Origin: Elusimicrobiota bacterium
GTDB lineage: Bacteria; Elusimicrobiota; Elusimicrobia; UBA1565; UBA9628
Assembly: GCA_016209035.1 (NCBI GenBank)
Contig: JACQWX010000073.1
Location: 1-57,206, forward strand
Length of the DNA: 57,206 bases
Direction: 5' to 3'
The notes under the pieces were generated by a model, which was not told the DNA's origin, did not search any database, and was given only the letters and a program-made list of their open reading frames with translations. The position numbers and the translations under genes are program-made. Of the stretch, positions 47,970 through 55,717 are shown one piece after another; position 1 is the first letter of the stretch, and each line of letters opens with the position of its first letter.

Positions 47970-49058
47970 GTGAAACTGGACTTCAACGAGGCTCCGCTGC
48001 TCGCGGTCTGGGAGACGACGCGCGCCTGCTCCCTGGCTTGCGGGCATTGCCGGGCCGAAGCCATCACGACGCGGGACGCAGCCGAGCTCTCCACCGAGGA
48101 AGGCAAGAGGCTCCTGTCCGACGTCTCGTCCCTGGGCGGGCTGATCGTCATCCTCTCCGGCGGGGACTGCCTCAACCGCACCGACCTCGAGGAGATCGTC
48201 GCGCACGGCAAAGGGATCGGCCTGCGCCTGCACGCCTCCCCGGCCGCGACCCCCCTGGCGACCCGGGAGCGGCTGCTGGGCTTGAGGACCGCCGGCCTCG
48301 ACGGGGTCATCTTCGCTCTGGACGGTCCCGACGCCGCCGCCCACGACTCCTTCCGCAAGGCTCCGGGCTCCTTCGACCAGACCCTCTCATCGGTCCGCCT
48401 GGCGCGGGAGGCGGGGCTGCGCGTCACGGTCAGCACCTGCATCGCGGAGTGGAACTACCGCCATCTCGAGGGAATGATCGGGCTCACGACCTCCCTGGGC
48501 CTGTCCTGCTGGGATGTGTATTTCCTCGTGCCGGTGGGCCGCCTGAGCAGCCTGCGCGGCATCTCCGCCCAGGACTTCGAGGACGCCTTCGAGAGGCTCC
48601 ACAAGCTCAGCCTCGAAGCCCCCTACGCAGTCAAGCTCGCGGAAGCCCAGCATTTCAAGCGCTACGTGCTGGAGAAGCGGTCGCGGGGCGCCTTCCTCAG
48701 GCGGCAGGCCTCTCCGGCGGAAGGCGGCGGCGAGGCGCCGGACCAGGCCGTCAACGCGGGCAAAGGCCTCGTGTTCATCGACCATGTCGGGAACATCTGT
48801 CCGTCGCGCCTGCTGCCCTTGGCCGCGGGCAACATCCGCACCCATCCCTTGGCCGAGACCTACCGCGGGGCCCATCCCTTCCGGGAGTTGAGGGACCCCA
48901 AGCTCCTCAAGGGACGCTGCGGCGTCTGCGAATACGCCGAGCTGTGCTCCGGCTCGCGGGCAAGGGCCTGGGCCGTGACCGGCGACTTCCTGGAGACCGA
49001 CCCCTTCTGCGCCTACACGCCCAAAGCCATGAGGATCGCCTCCCAGGCCGCGGGCTGA
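47970..49058 (+). CDS. Radical SAM/SPASM-type protein
   Basis: A 362-residue protein. The cluster motif is CSLACGHC (C20, C24, C27) in WETTRACSLACGHCRAEA, which is typical of the AhbC/NirJ/PqqE-like branch. The core contains LIVILSGGDCLNRTDLEEIV and FALDGPDAAAHDSFRKAPGS. The C-terminus holds a SPASM-like cluster (CGVCEYAELC followed by DPFCAY). Relatives act on haem precursors or peptides; no substrate gene is adjacent, so the role is open. The start is GTG 47970, with GGAGG about 12 nt upstream. A strong terminator follows. Confidence 0.78.
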   Translation: MKLDFNEAPLLAVWETTRACSLACGHCRAEAITTRDAAELSTEEGKRLLSDVSSLGGLIVILSGGDCLNRTDLEEIVAHGKGIGLRLHASPAATPLATRERLLGLRTAGLDGVIFALDGPDAAAHDSFRKAPGSFDQTLSSVRLAREAGLRVTVSTCIAEWNYRHLEGMIGLTTSLGLSCWDVYFLVPVGRLSSLRGISAQDFEDAFERLHKLSLEAPYAVKLAEAQHFKRYVLEKRSRGAFLRRQASPAEGGGEAPDQAVNAGKGLVFIDHVGNICPSRLLPLAAGNIRTHPLAETYRGAHPFRELRDPKLLKGRCGVCEYAELCSGSRARAWAVTGDFLETDPFCAYTPKAMRIASQAAG

Positions 49059-49092
49059 AGCCTTCCTGCCTCGCTTGCAGCGCCTCCGAAAG

Positions 49093-49127
49093 AAGAATCC
49101 CTCCGGGCGGCGCCCGGAGGGATTCTT
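49093..49127. terminator. Bidirectional rho-independent terminator-like hairpin
   Basis: A perfect 16-bp stem (49093-49108 with 49112-49127) encloses a 3-nt loop. The outer A/T pairs (AAGAAT/ATTCTT) provide a short U-rich tail on both strands. It sits between the convergent radical SAM gene and the secreted-protein gene and can serve both. Confidence 0.85.
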
Positions 49128-49146
49128 GTCGGCGCGGCCGGATCGG

Positions 49147-50130
49147 CTAGCGGCCGACGGCGGCCGGCGCGGGCTGGTACACGGCCCGGTCGGTCTCGCC
49201 CACCTTCATCAGGGTATCCTTCGAGACGACGCCGAGCCTCTTGAAGGAGTAGTCGACATAGTACTTCTTGCCGGCCTCGAGCTTCTGGCTGAACTCGGAC
49301 GCGAAGGCGTTGAAGTCCACGGCATAGGTCTCGGCGGCGGGGACGGTCAGCTCCTTCTCGAGCAATGTAGCGTCGAACCAGTTCGGGACGTCCTTGCGGA
49401 GCTTGAGGACCAGCACGGTCCGCTCGTTGGCGTAGTAGGAAGCCCACCGGTCTTTCAGGGTGAGCGCCATGTCGGCGGCGAAGGACTGGGTGACGATCCC
49501 GGCGGGATCCGGCTTCATCCGGATCTTCTTGACCGGGGACAGGACGTACTTGCCGTCGTAGTTCCCGCCCTGGACTACCAAGTACTGATAGGCGGTCTCC
49601 CGCTGGTAGAGGCTCAGCCACGGGCCCTCGAGACAGACGTCGAAGCTGTCGTACTCCCACGGAAGGAGGGGCTGACGGTCCCTGATCGAGACCGAGGCGC
49701 GCTCCTGGTAGGTCCGGCCGGGCCGCTCGTAGCAGTTCTGGCCGTTCGGACCGTGGCCTGAATGCGCCGCGACGTCGCGGTAAGGCCTCGGGTAGGGCGG
49801 GTAGGGGGGATTCGGATACGGCGGCGGGTTGGGGCCCGGGTAGCACTCCTCGACCCACTCGGTGCTGCGCAGCCACACCTCGGAGGTCTGCGGGTTGTCG
49901 TTGGGGCCGATGCTGAAGTGGGCGCAGTCCCGGTCGTACCGGGTGTAGAACGCGCGGACCGGCATGGCCTTCGCCGTCCTCTTCTGCTCCGCGGCGTTCG
50001 CGCGCGCGGTCTTCAACACGTCAGACACGTCGATGCCCTGGTCGAAATCCAACGCGGGCAACTCGGCTCGGGCAGACGACAGCGCGAACACGAGGGCTGC
50101 CGCCGTCATCCAGATCGCGGTCTTGCTCAT
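49147..50130 (-). CDS. Secreted protein with a Pro/Tyr-rich loop
   Basis: A 327-residue protein with a signal peptide (IWMTAAALVFALSSARA). The mature region contains a low-complexity loop PGPNPPPYPNPPYPPYPRPY near residue 100, flanked by cysteines (RDCAHF, EECYPG, QNCYER, DVCLEG). After it come beta-rich segments (KYVLSPVKKIRMKPDP, RTVLVLKLRKDV, KYYVDYSFKRLGVV). Family unknown. The ATG at 50130 begins the signal peptide better than the in-frame TTG one codon earlier, and a GGAGGG-like run lies upstream. Confidence 0.6.
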   Translation of the reverse strand: MSKTAIWMTAAALVFALSSARAELPALDFDQGIDVSDVLKTARANAAEQKRTAKAMPVRAFYTRYDRDCAHFSIGPNDNPQTSEVWLRSTEWVEECYPGPNPPPYPNPPYPPYPRPYRDVAAHSGHGPNGQNCYERPGRTYQERASVSIRDRQPLLPWEYDSFDVCLEGPWLSLYQRETAYQYLVVQGGNYDGKYVLSPVKKIRMKPDPAGIVTQSFAADMALTLKDRWASYYANERTVLVLKLRKDVPNWFDATLLEKELTVPAAETYAVDFNAFASEFSQKLEAGKKYYVDYSFKRLGVVSKDTLMKVGETDRAVYQPAPAAVGR

Positions 50131-50256
50131 CAAGGGGTCCCTCCCGGGCCAATCGGCCCATTCTCACCTAGGTCCATTATGCCACAGGACGGGGCCAAAA
50201 GGGAATCGGGCTTTGGACCCATTCGTGAATAGGCCTTTCGACCCATACGATGCGGC

Positions 50257-50298
50257 GGTTGTCCACCAGCATCTCTTAAGATATGTCGGTGGATAACC
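50257..50298. repeat. Intergenic inverted repeat with DnaA-box-like arm, copy 2
   Basis: Arms 50257-50272 and 50283-50298 pair at 13 of 16 positions around a 10-nt loop, the same loop size as copy 1 at 17559-17598. The right arm plus part of the loop (50276-50298) is the exact reverse complement of 23 bases of copy 1. It lies in the divergent region between a secreted-protein gene and the ChaN-like gene. Confidence 0.6.
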
Positions 50299-50317
50299 TG
50301 CGGCGAACAAAAAAAGC

Positions 50318-50323
50318 TACAAT
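50318..50323 (+). promoter_or_regulatory. TACAAT -10 box of the ChaN-like gene
   Basis: TACAAT ends 5 bp before the ATG at 50329, and no Shine-Dalgarno is present. The expected transcription start coincides with the ATG, so the mRNA is probably leaderless. The -35 region is poor. Confidence 0.5.
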
Positions 50324-50328
50324 CCGGT

Positions 50329-51336
50329 ATGTCCATCAGCCGAGCCATCCCCCTGGGCGCCCTCATCTTCATCCTCGCCGGCCGGGCATCGGCCGCGGTC
50401 CTGGTTGATTTCGACCGCGCATCGCCGCCGTCGTTCGACCTCTTCGAGACCATCAGGGGGATGCCCGGCCCAGACCTCGGAGGCGCCCTGCCGCATGCCC
50501 GGCCCGTGGCCGCGGCCGCCGAGCGCGTCGTGGTGGCGTCCGAGGGAGCGGCCGTGGTCGGCTGGGAGGATTTCGCCTCCGCCATCTCCAGGTCCGCCGT
50601 CGTCTACGCGGGCGAACAGCACGACCAGGCCCTGCACCACGCGGTTCAACTCGAGGTCCTCAAGGAAGCGCACCGTAGGGCCGGCCGCGCCGTCATGGGG
50701 ATCGAGATGGTGGACATCACCCGGCAGAAGGTCTTGGACGACTTCATGGCGGGACGCATGTCTGAGGACGAGTTCGCGCTCTTCTGGAAGAAGGCCTGGG
50801 GCTTCGCGTGGGAACTCTACCGGCCCCTGTTCGTCTACGCCAAGGAGAGCTCCATCCCGGTACGGGCCCTGAACGCCCCCTCTTCCGTCATCCGCAACAT
50901 AGCGAAATTCGGGCTCGCCGGGCTCGCGCCCGAGGAGAGGAAGCTGCTCCCCGAGCGCGTGGACCCCATCGTGGAGCCCAGGTACCTCGCCTATGTCAAG
51001 AAGATGATCAACGGGCACGGACAGCTCGACCCTGCGCGCGAGGCCAGGATGCTCGAAGCCATGGCCGCCTGGAACGAGACCATGGGCCAGAGCGTGGTGG
51101 ACGTCCTTTCCAAGGGAGAGGGCCCGGTGGTGGTCATCGCCGGGATGGGGCACATGCTCTACCGGGCCGGCATCGGCGAGAGCGTCTCCCGCCGCGCAGC
51201 CGTCAGGCAGAGCTTCGTCCTGCCCTATCCGCTCGACGACACGACCCGGCCCCTGCCGGAACTCCTCAAGGAGCTGCAGGACCCGGGCTCGGAGGAGATC
51301 TCCATGGCGGATTTCTTCAGCCTCAATCCAGAGTGA
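50329..51336 (+). CDS. ChaN-like haem-binding-fold protein
   Basis: A 335-residue exported protein (signal SRAIPLGALIFILAGRASA). It matches the ChaN/PF04187 family (Tiki/EreA-like fold). The active-site-like motifs are VVYAGEQHDQALHHAVQLEV, MGIEMVDITRQKVLDDFMAG and VVVIAGMGHMLYRAGI. Family members bind haem or act as metal-dependent hydrolases. The start codon follows the -10 box by 5 bp. Its stop overlaps the comB GTG (GTGA). Confidence 0.75.
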   Translation: MSISRAIPLGALIFILAGRASAAVLVDFDRASPPSFDLFETIRGMPGPDLGGALPHARPVAAAAERVVVASEGAAVVGWEDFASAISRSAVVYAGEQHDQALHHAVQLEVLKEAHRRAGRAVMGIEMVDITRQKVLDDFMAGRMSEDEFALFWKKAWGFAWELYRPLFVYAKESSIPVRALNAPSSVIRNIAKFGLAGLAPEERKLLPERVDPIVEPRYLAYVKKMINGHGQLDPAREARMLEAMAAWNETMGQSVVDVLSKGEGPVVVIAGMGHMLYRAGIGESVSRRAAVRQSFVLPYPLDDTTRPLPELLKELQDPGSEEISMADFFSLNPE

Positions 51337-53213
51337 TCGGCGTCGTCCTCACCCCGACCGAGATCCGCGGCCTCCCGCATGAGGACCTCTCGCGGTCGGT
51401 CTGCGTCATCCTCGACATCCTGCGCGCGACCTCCAGCATGGTGACCGCCCTGGCCCACGGCGCGGCCAAGATCGTGCCCGCGGACTCGGTCGAGCACGCC
51501 CAGCAGATGGCGGCCTCCCTTCCCGGCTGCCTGTTGGCCGGGGAGAGGAACCGCGTCAGGATCCCGGGCTTCCATCTGGCCAACTCCCCGCCGGACTTCG
51601 CGAGCCCGGCCGTCCATCGCAGGACCATCATCATGGCCACCACGAACGGGACCCGAGCCATCCACGCGTGCAGGAAGGCCAAGGCGGTGTACATCGCCTC
51701 CTTCCTTAATATTTCCGCCACGGCTAGGGCCGTGGCGGTGAATCTGCGTCAGCCGGGGACCGGCCTCTCCATCGTCTGCGCAGGGACCGAGGCCTTCTTC
51801 GCGTGGGAGGATTGCCTCGCGGCCGGGTGCCTGGTCGAACTCGTGCGCAAGAGCCTCCCGTCCGCCGAGGTCTCGGACGCGGCCATGGCGGTCTCGGCCG
51901 CCTATCACCTCAATCGTCGCGGCCTGACGCGCTCGCTCAAGGCAGGCTCGAACGGCCGCACGCTCCTCAAGCTGGGCTTAGGTCCCGACATCGACTGGTG
52001 CGGCCGCGTCGACGCCTTCGGCGTGGTCGGCCGACTGCGGGTCCGCCAGGGCCTGGCCGCGGTTGTGCGCACCGCGCTCGCCCTGGTCCTGGCCGCCGGG
52101 CTCGTTTCGGGCTGCGGGAAAGCGCCCGAGGTCGGCGGCGCCAAGCCGGCGCCCCAGATCAAGCTCAAGCTCCTTCAGGCCCCGCAGCCCGGGTTGGACG
52201 GCTGGCGGAGCCTGGCCGGCAAGGCGGTCGTCATCGAGTTCTGGGCCACGTGGTGCGAGTCCTGCGTGGAGGACATCCCGCACCTCAACTCGCTCGCGGA
52301 CAGGTTCCGGGGCCGGCCGGTCCAGTTCCTCTCGGTCACGGACGAGCCCGAGGCCGTCGTGGTCAAGTTCCTCAAGACGCACGAGATGCGCGGCTGGGTC
52401 GGCCTCGACCCCTCGGGAGAGGCCCTCAGCGCTTTCGGCGTCCGCGGTCGGCCCCGCACCGTGTTCCTGGACCAGGCCGGCAACGTGGCGGGGGAGACCT
52501 TCCCGACCCTGCTGACCCCGGAGATGATCGAGGCCGTCCTGAAGGGGAAGCCGTCCAAGCTCAGCCCCTCCGAGTCCAAGACGCAAGGGACCGGCAAGGC
52601 CCTGGCCAGCGCCAGCATCTCCTTGTCGAGCGGCTCCCAGCCGGAAAGCTCCACAGGCCCAGGCTTGCGCGAGGGCCGCGGCATGCCTCTCCTCAATGTC
52701 CTGGAGGACGCCTTCGACGTCGACCCGGCGCGCATCGCCCTGGGTCCGGGCCTGGAGGAGGATGCGACCTATGACTACTCGGTCTCGGTCCCATTGGAAG
52801 CCGAGGCGGACCTGCCTTCTTTCTTCCAGCAGGCGGTTCGAGCCGGCCTAGGGGTCAAGACCAAGCGGGAGACGCGGCCGACCGACGTCCTGGTCCTGAG
52901 CGGCCGGCCCGCTCCGGGCCGGAAGCTCCTCTTGCCCGCGCGCTTCAAGACCAGCATGGAGTTCCGGTTCGGCGAGGGCCGCGTCAGCGGTTCCGGGGTG
53001 GAGATGACCCATGTCATCAAGGTCCTGCAGAGCGACGCTGGGAAGATCATCGTGGATGAGACCGGCCTCGAAGGCAGGTTCGACCTAAGCCTCACCTGGG
53101 CTCCGCCGGACGACCCCGGAGCATTGGCCAAGGCAGTGCGGGAGCAGTGGGGCCTCAGCCTCGCGCCGGGCCGACGGCCGGTCAGGTTCCTCAAGGTCGA
53201 GAAGCGTTATTGA
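51333..53213 (+). CDS. ComB-like phosphatase in frame with a TlpA-DUF3738 lipoprotein
   Basis: A 626-residue open frame. Residues 1-240 match 2-phosphosulfolactate phosphatase ComB (VCVILDILRATSSMVTALAH, LLAGERNRVRIPGFHLANSP, IIMATTNGTRAIHACRKAKA). Residues 245-261 form a lipoprotein signal: VRTALALVLAAGLVSGC with the lipobox LVSGC, initiated by a GTG at 52065. A TlpA/thioredoxin domain follows (VIEFWATWCESCVEDIPHLN), then a DUF3738 domain (VLEDAFDVDPARIALGPGLE). As at 42438, no stop separates the cytoplasmic and exported parts. Reinitiation at GTG 52065 would yield a membrane-anchored thiol oxidoreductase. ComB normally serves coenzyme M or sulfolactate metabolism. Confidence 0.72.
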   Translation: MIGVVLTPTEIRGLPHEDLSRSVCVILDILRATSSMVTALAHGAAKIVPADSVEHAQQMAASLPGCLLAGERNRVRIPGFHLANSPPDFASPAVHRRTIIMATTNGTRAIHACRKAKAVYIASFLNISATARAVAVNLRQPGTGLSIVCAGTEAFFAWEDCLAAGCLVELVRKSLPSAEVSDAAMAVSAAYHLNRRGLTRSLKAGSNGRTLLKLGLGPDIDWCGRVDAFGVVGRLRVRQGLAAVVRTALALVLAAGLVSGCGKAPEVGGAKPAPQIKLKLLQAPQPGLDGWRSLAGKAVVIEFWATWCESCVEDIPHLNSLADRFRGRPVQFLSVTDEPEAVVVKFLKTHEMRGWVGLDPSGEALSAFGVRGRPRTVFLDQAGNVAGETFPTLLTPEMIEAVLKGKPSKLSPSESKTQGTGKALASASISLSSGSQPESSTGPGLREGRGMPLLNVLEDAFDVDPARIALGPGLEEDATYDYSVSVPLEAEADLPSFFQQAVRAGLGVKTKRETRPTDVLVLSGRPAPGRKLLLPARFKTSMEFRFGEGRVSGSGVEMTHVIKVLQSDAGKIIVDETGLEGRFDLSLTWAPPDDPGALAKAVREQWGLSLAPGRRPVRFLKVEKRY

Positions 53214-53231
53214 ACCTCCGGCCGACGGCTC

Positions 53232-53249
53232 ATGGGTCTTTGGACCCAT
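53232..53249. terminator. Small hairpin after the ComB/TlpA gene
   Basis: ATGGGTC (53232-53238) pairs with GACCCAT (53243-53249) around TTTG. It could be a weak terminator or a protein-binding site; there is no T-run. The motif TTTGGACCCATTC within it is also found at about 50213, upstream of the ChaN-like gene. Confidence 0.3.
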
Positions 53250-53355
53250 TCCGGGGCTGGGCCCAAAGACCTGGTCTGGATGCCCTCAGGTCCCAGCCAA
53301 GCATGACGGCATCTGATGTATCATGTCGTGACGCGGCATCCGCGATGGAGGTGCT

Positions 53356-54444
53356 ATGGTCCGTTCTTCCTTGAAGGTCATGCCGGCATTCCTGGTCGCC
53401 GGAGTCTTGTCCGTCTCGGGTCAGGCAGCCCCGACCCCGCTGACGCCTGAGAGACTTGCCCGCCTGCTCTCCGGCTGGCAGGCCGTGGGCGTCCTGCCGG
53501 CATCCATCGAGCCCGTCCAGATCGCCTTGCCGGCCGGCAGGCCCACCGGCTCGGGGTCCGCCCTCTCCACCCGCATCGACCCGAACGCCCAGCAGGTCCA
53601 GTTCACGGCCGACGCCCAACAGGCGGTCTATGTCAGGGACGGGAGCGTCTACGTCTACGAGCTCAAGACCGGTTTCTCCAGGCACCTGGCATGGGGACGG
53701 ACCGCCCGACTCGCCAGCGGCGGCGGCGCCGTCCTGGTGGGGGACGGGAACTCATTCAGGGCGCACGACATCGGCTCCGGCCGCTCGATCTTCATCGGCT
53801 GGGGAAAGGACGCCTGGATCTCAGGCGACGGCAGGAAGGCCCTCCTGCAGGAGGAATCTTCGGTCAGCGTGGTGGACGTGGCCGACGGCCGCAGGCGACA
53901 CCTAGGCTGGGGCATGGGCGCCGGCATCTCCTTCGACGGCAAGATCGCCTTGACCGGCGACGGCAGGTCCTTCAGCGCGGTCGAGACCGACACCGGCCGG
54001 TCGCGATTCATCGGCTGGGGGACTTCCGCCGTGCTCGCGGCAGACGGGGCCATGGCCCTCATCGAGCGCTCTGGCGCCTTCGACAGCGTGGACCTCGCCA
54101 CGGGCCGCAGCCGCCACCTCGCCTGGGGCAAGACGGCCGCGCTCTCGCGCGACGGCAAGACCGCGCTGGTCGGCGACGGCAGGTCCTTCTCGGTCGTGGA
54201 TGTCGGGCCGGGCTCGAGCTGGTTCCTGACCTGGGGGACCTCGGGCCTGCTCTCCGAGGACGGCACGACCGCCCTGGTCGGAGACGGCCGCTCGGTCCGG
54301 GCCTTCGACACCGCCACAAGGCGGGATCGCTTCCTTGGCTGGGGCGACGCCGTGGCGCTGTCCGCGGACGGGTCCAAGGCCGTGCTGCGCAGCAACGGCT
54401 GGCTCGACGTCGTGGAAGTCCCCAAGCCCTTGGCGGCCAAGTAG
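53356..54444 (+). CDS. Secreted beta-propeller of 36-residue repeats
   Basis: A 362-residue protein with a signal peptide (SLKVMPAFLVAGVLSVSGQA). From residue 78 to the end it consists of seven consecutive units of 36 residues, each ending in WG, plus an eighth shorter unit. A typical unit reads KTAALSRDGKTALVGDGRSF then SVVDVGPGSSWFLTWG. DG turns and hydrophobic strands alternate as in WD40, YVTN or TolB propellers, but the unit is shorter than most. It would fold as a 7- or 8-bladed propeller outside the inner membrane. GGAGG lies 4 nt before the ATG. It is alone in its transcription unit. Confidence 0.7.
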   Translation: MVRSSLKVMPAFLVAGVLSVSGQAAPTPLTPERLARLLSGWQAVGVLPASIEPVQIALPAGRPTGSGSALSTRIDPNAQQVQFTADAQQAVYVRDGSVYVYELKTGFSRHLAWGRTARLASGGGAVLVGDGNSFRAHDIGSGRSIFIGWGKDAWISGDGRKALLQEESSVSVVDVADGRRRHLGWGMGAGISFDGKIALTGDGRSFSAVETDTGRSRFIGWGTSAVLAADGAMALIERSGAFDSVDLATGRSRHLAWGKTAALSRDGKTALVGDGRSFSVVDVGPGSSWFLTWGTSGLLSEDGTTALVGDGRSVRAFDTATRRDRFLGWGDAVALSADGSKAVLRSNGWLDVVEVPKPLAAK

Positions 54445-54597
54445 CTGTCCGCTTTTGGGTTGGACCGCGTTGGCCCGTTTGGACACCTGGGCGTGACAAT
54501 AGCGTGACACTGAATCCGGCCGGAGGGTACCACTCGGGCACCAGGAAATCCGCCGCTCCGGGGAGGGGCTGCGAAGTGGTATAATTCCAGCAGGCCC

Positions 54598-54626
54598 TTG
54601 CGAGAACGGCCGACATGACTTATCCT
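54598..54626 (+). promoter_or_regulatory. Promoter of the DUF5678/retropepsin pair
   Basis: TTGCGA (54598-54603) and TATCCT (54621-54626) are separated by 17 bp, with the ATG 13 bp further on. A second TATAAT-like hexamer lies at about 54580. Confidence 0.45.
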
Positions 54627-54639
54627 ATTGGGTGACGAT

Positions 54640-54840
54640 ATGAGAAACGACCTCTACCAGCGTTTCGCCCAGCAGCAAGACCGCTGGATTGCCCTCACCC
54701 CGAATGAAGAGAAGCTGATCGCCAGTTCGGAGGATCTGGCTGTGGTCGTGGCGGCGGCCAAGCAGAAAGGAATCGCACGGCCGGTCTACCTGCATATCCC
54801 GCGTTGGGATTCCAACTTCGCCCCCGCGTGCAAATCCTGA
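54640..54840 (+). CDS. DUF5678-type small protein
   Basis: A 66-residue protein: DRWIALTPNEEKLIASSEDL, then VVVAAAKQKGIARPVYLHIP. It follows the DUF5678 pattern (W-x-A-L, an I/V-A-S/H-G/S-x-D-L turn, a helix and a final strand). Members often sit next to a retropepsin-like aspartic protease gene, as here, and may act as its partner. The ATG at 54640 is preferred over an earlier TTG/ATG because it starts the conserved part. It overlaps the protease start by 13 bp. Confidence 0.6.
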   Translation: MRNDLYQRFAQQQDRWIALTPNEEKLIASSEDLAVVVAAAKQKGIARPVYLHIPRWDSNFAPACKS

Positions 54841-55298
54841 CCTCCCCGCTTCAAAAGGTCCATCTGGAACCTCCGGCAATCCCGGCGGCTCGCACCATTC
54901 TATTGCCGTACATCCCCGTCGGAATCGTCAGCGCGGCCACCGGGCAAATCTTCGACTGCTACGCCCTCATTGATTCCGGCGCGTCAGCCAGCTTGTTCCC
55001 GGCCGACGTTGCCCGTGCCATCGGCATTGACCCGGTGGAGAACGACGCGGGCGAACCTTTCTTTGGAATCTCGGCGCAGAAGGCGATGGGCTACCCGCAT
55101 CCGGTTTTTCTGAAGATTGGCGGGCATGGATTCGCCACGACGATATATTTTTCCCCCATGTCGGCCCAGGAGACGCTGCTGCTCGGCATGAGGGGGTTCT
55201 TCGACTTGTTCACGGTCAAGATAGACACCAAGAAGGAGCGCATCGAACTTGGCGCGATAGGGGGGGAGAGAGACCGGCATAAAATCGTAACGCGATAA
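54828..55298 (+). CDS. Retropepsin-like aspartic protease
   Basis: A 156-residue protein. The active-site motif is DSGA in CYALIDSGASASLFPADVAR, followed by a flap-like segment GISAQKAMGYPHPVFLKIGG and GMRGFFDLFTVKIDTKKERI. Single-domain retropepsins of this size act as homodimers with one Asp per subunit. The GTG at 54828 overlaps the DUF5678 gene. Functions in bacteria are poorly known; pairing with DUF5678 suggests a two-gene module. Confidence 0.65.
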   Translation: MQILTSPLQKVHLEPPAIPAARTILLPYIPVGIVSAATGQIFDCYALIDSGASASLFPADVARAIGIDPVENDAGEPFFGISAQKAMGYPHPVFLKIGGHGFATTIYFSPMSAQETLLLGMRGFFDLFTVKIDTKKERIELGAIGGERDRHKIVTR

Positions 55299-55303
55299 GG
55301 GCC

Positions 55304-55559
55304 GGGGAAATCTTCAATCTCAGATGGACGGACATTGACCCGAACGCCAATACGATTGAGCTGAGGCGCACCAAATCTGGTAGAATCCGGTTGTCCCGAT
55401 TCACCCGCAGGTAGCGCAGATTCTCAGGGACCTGCCGAAGACCGGCGAATATGTCTTCGCGGGGGAAAGGGGCGGGTCCTCATGGCACGGAGCCAAGAGG
55501 GCGCAATGGGACAAGGCGGTCGAAGCGGCAGGACTGAGAGACTTCCGCTTCCACAGTTT
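55304..55559 (+). pseudogene. Tyrosine recombinase remnant next to tRNA-Ser
   Basis: Two frames joined by a single-base shift near 55391 read GEIFNLRWTDIDPNANTIEL and RRTKSGRIR, then VVPIHPQVAQILRDLPKTGE, YVFAGERGGSSWHGAKRAQW and RDFRFHSL. This is the central catalytic part of phage-type integrases, up to the second catalytic motif RFHDLRH, where it stops. The N-terminal domain and the C-terminal catalytic His and Tyr are missing. The fragment ends exactly at the first base of the tRNA gene. It marks an old genomic-island integration at that tRNA. Confidence 0.7.
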
Positions 55560-55646
55560 GGAGAGATGGCCGAGAGGCTTAAGGCGCAGGTTTGCTAAAC
55601 CTGTAAACTCGCAAGGGTTTCGAGGGTTCGAATCCCTCTCTCTCCG
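55560..55646 (+). tRNA. tRNA-Ser(GCT)
   Basis: An 87-nt class II tRNA. The acceptor stem GGAGAGA pairs with TCTCTCC (55639-55645), discriminator G. The anticodon arm is CAGGTTT-GCT-AAACCTG, giving anticodon GCT for AGC/AGT serine codons. A long variable arm follows (TAAACTCGCAAGGGTTTCG) and the T arm is GAGGG TTCGAAT CCCTC. No CCA is encoded. Confidence 0.95.
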
Positions 55647-55717
55647 TATCTGAACCGCAGCAGAAATAAGTCCCCGTCACCCGGCCAAACGTAGCGCATC
55701 GCAGGATTGAGGCTCGC

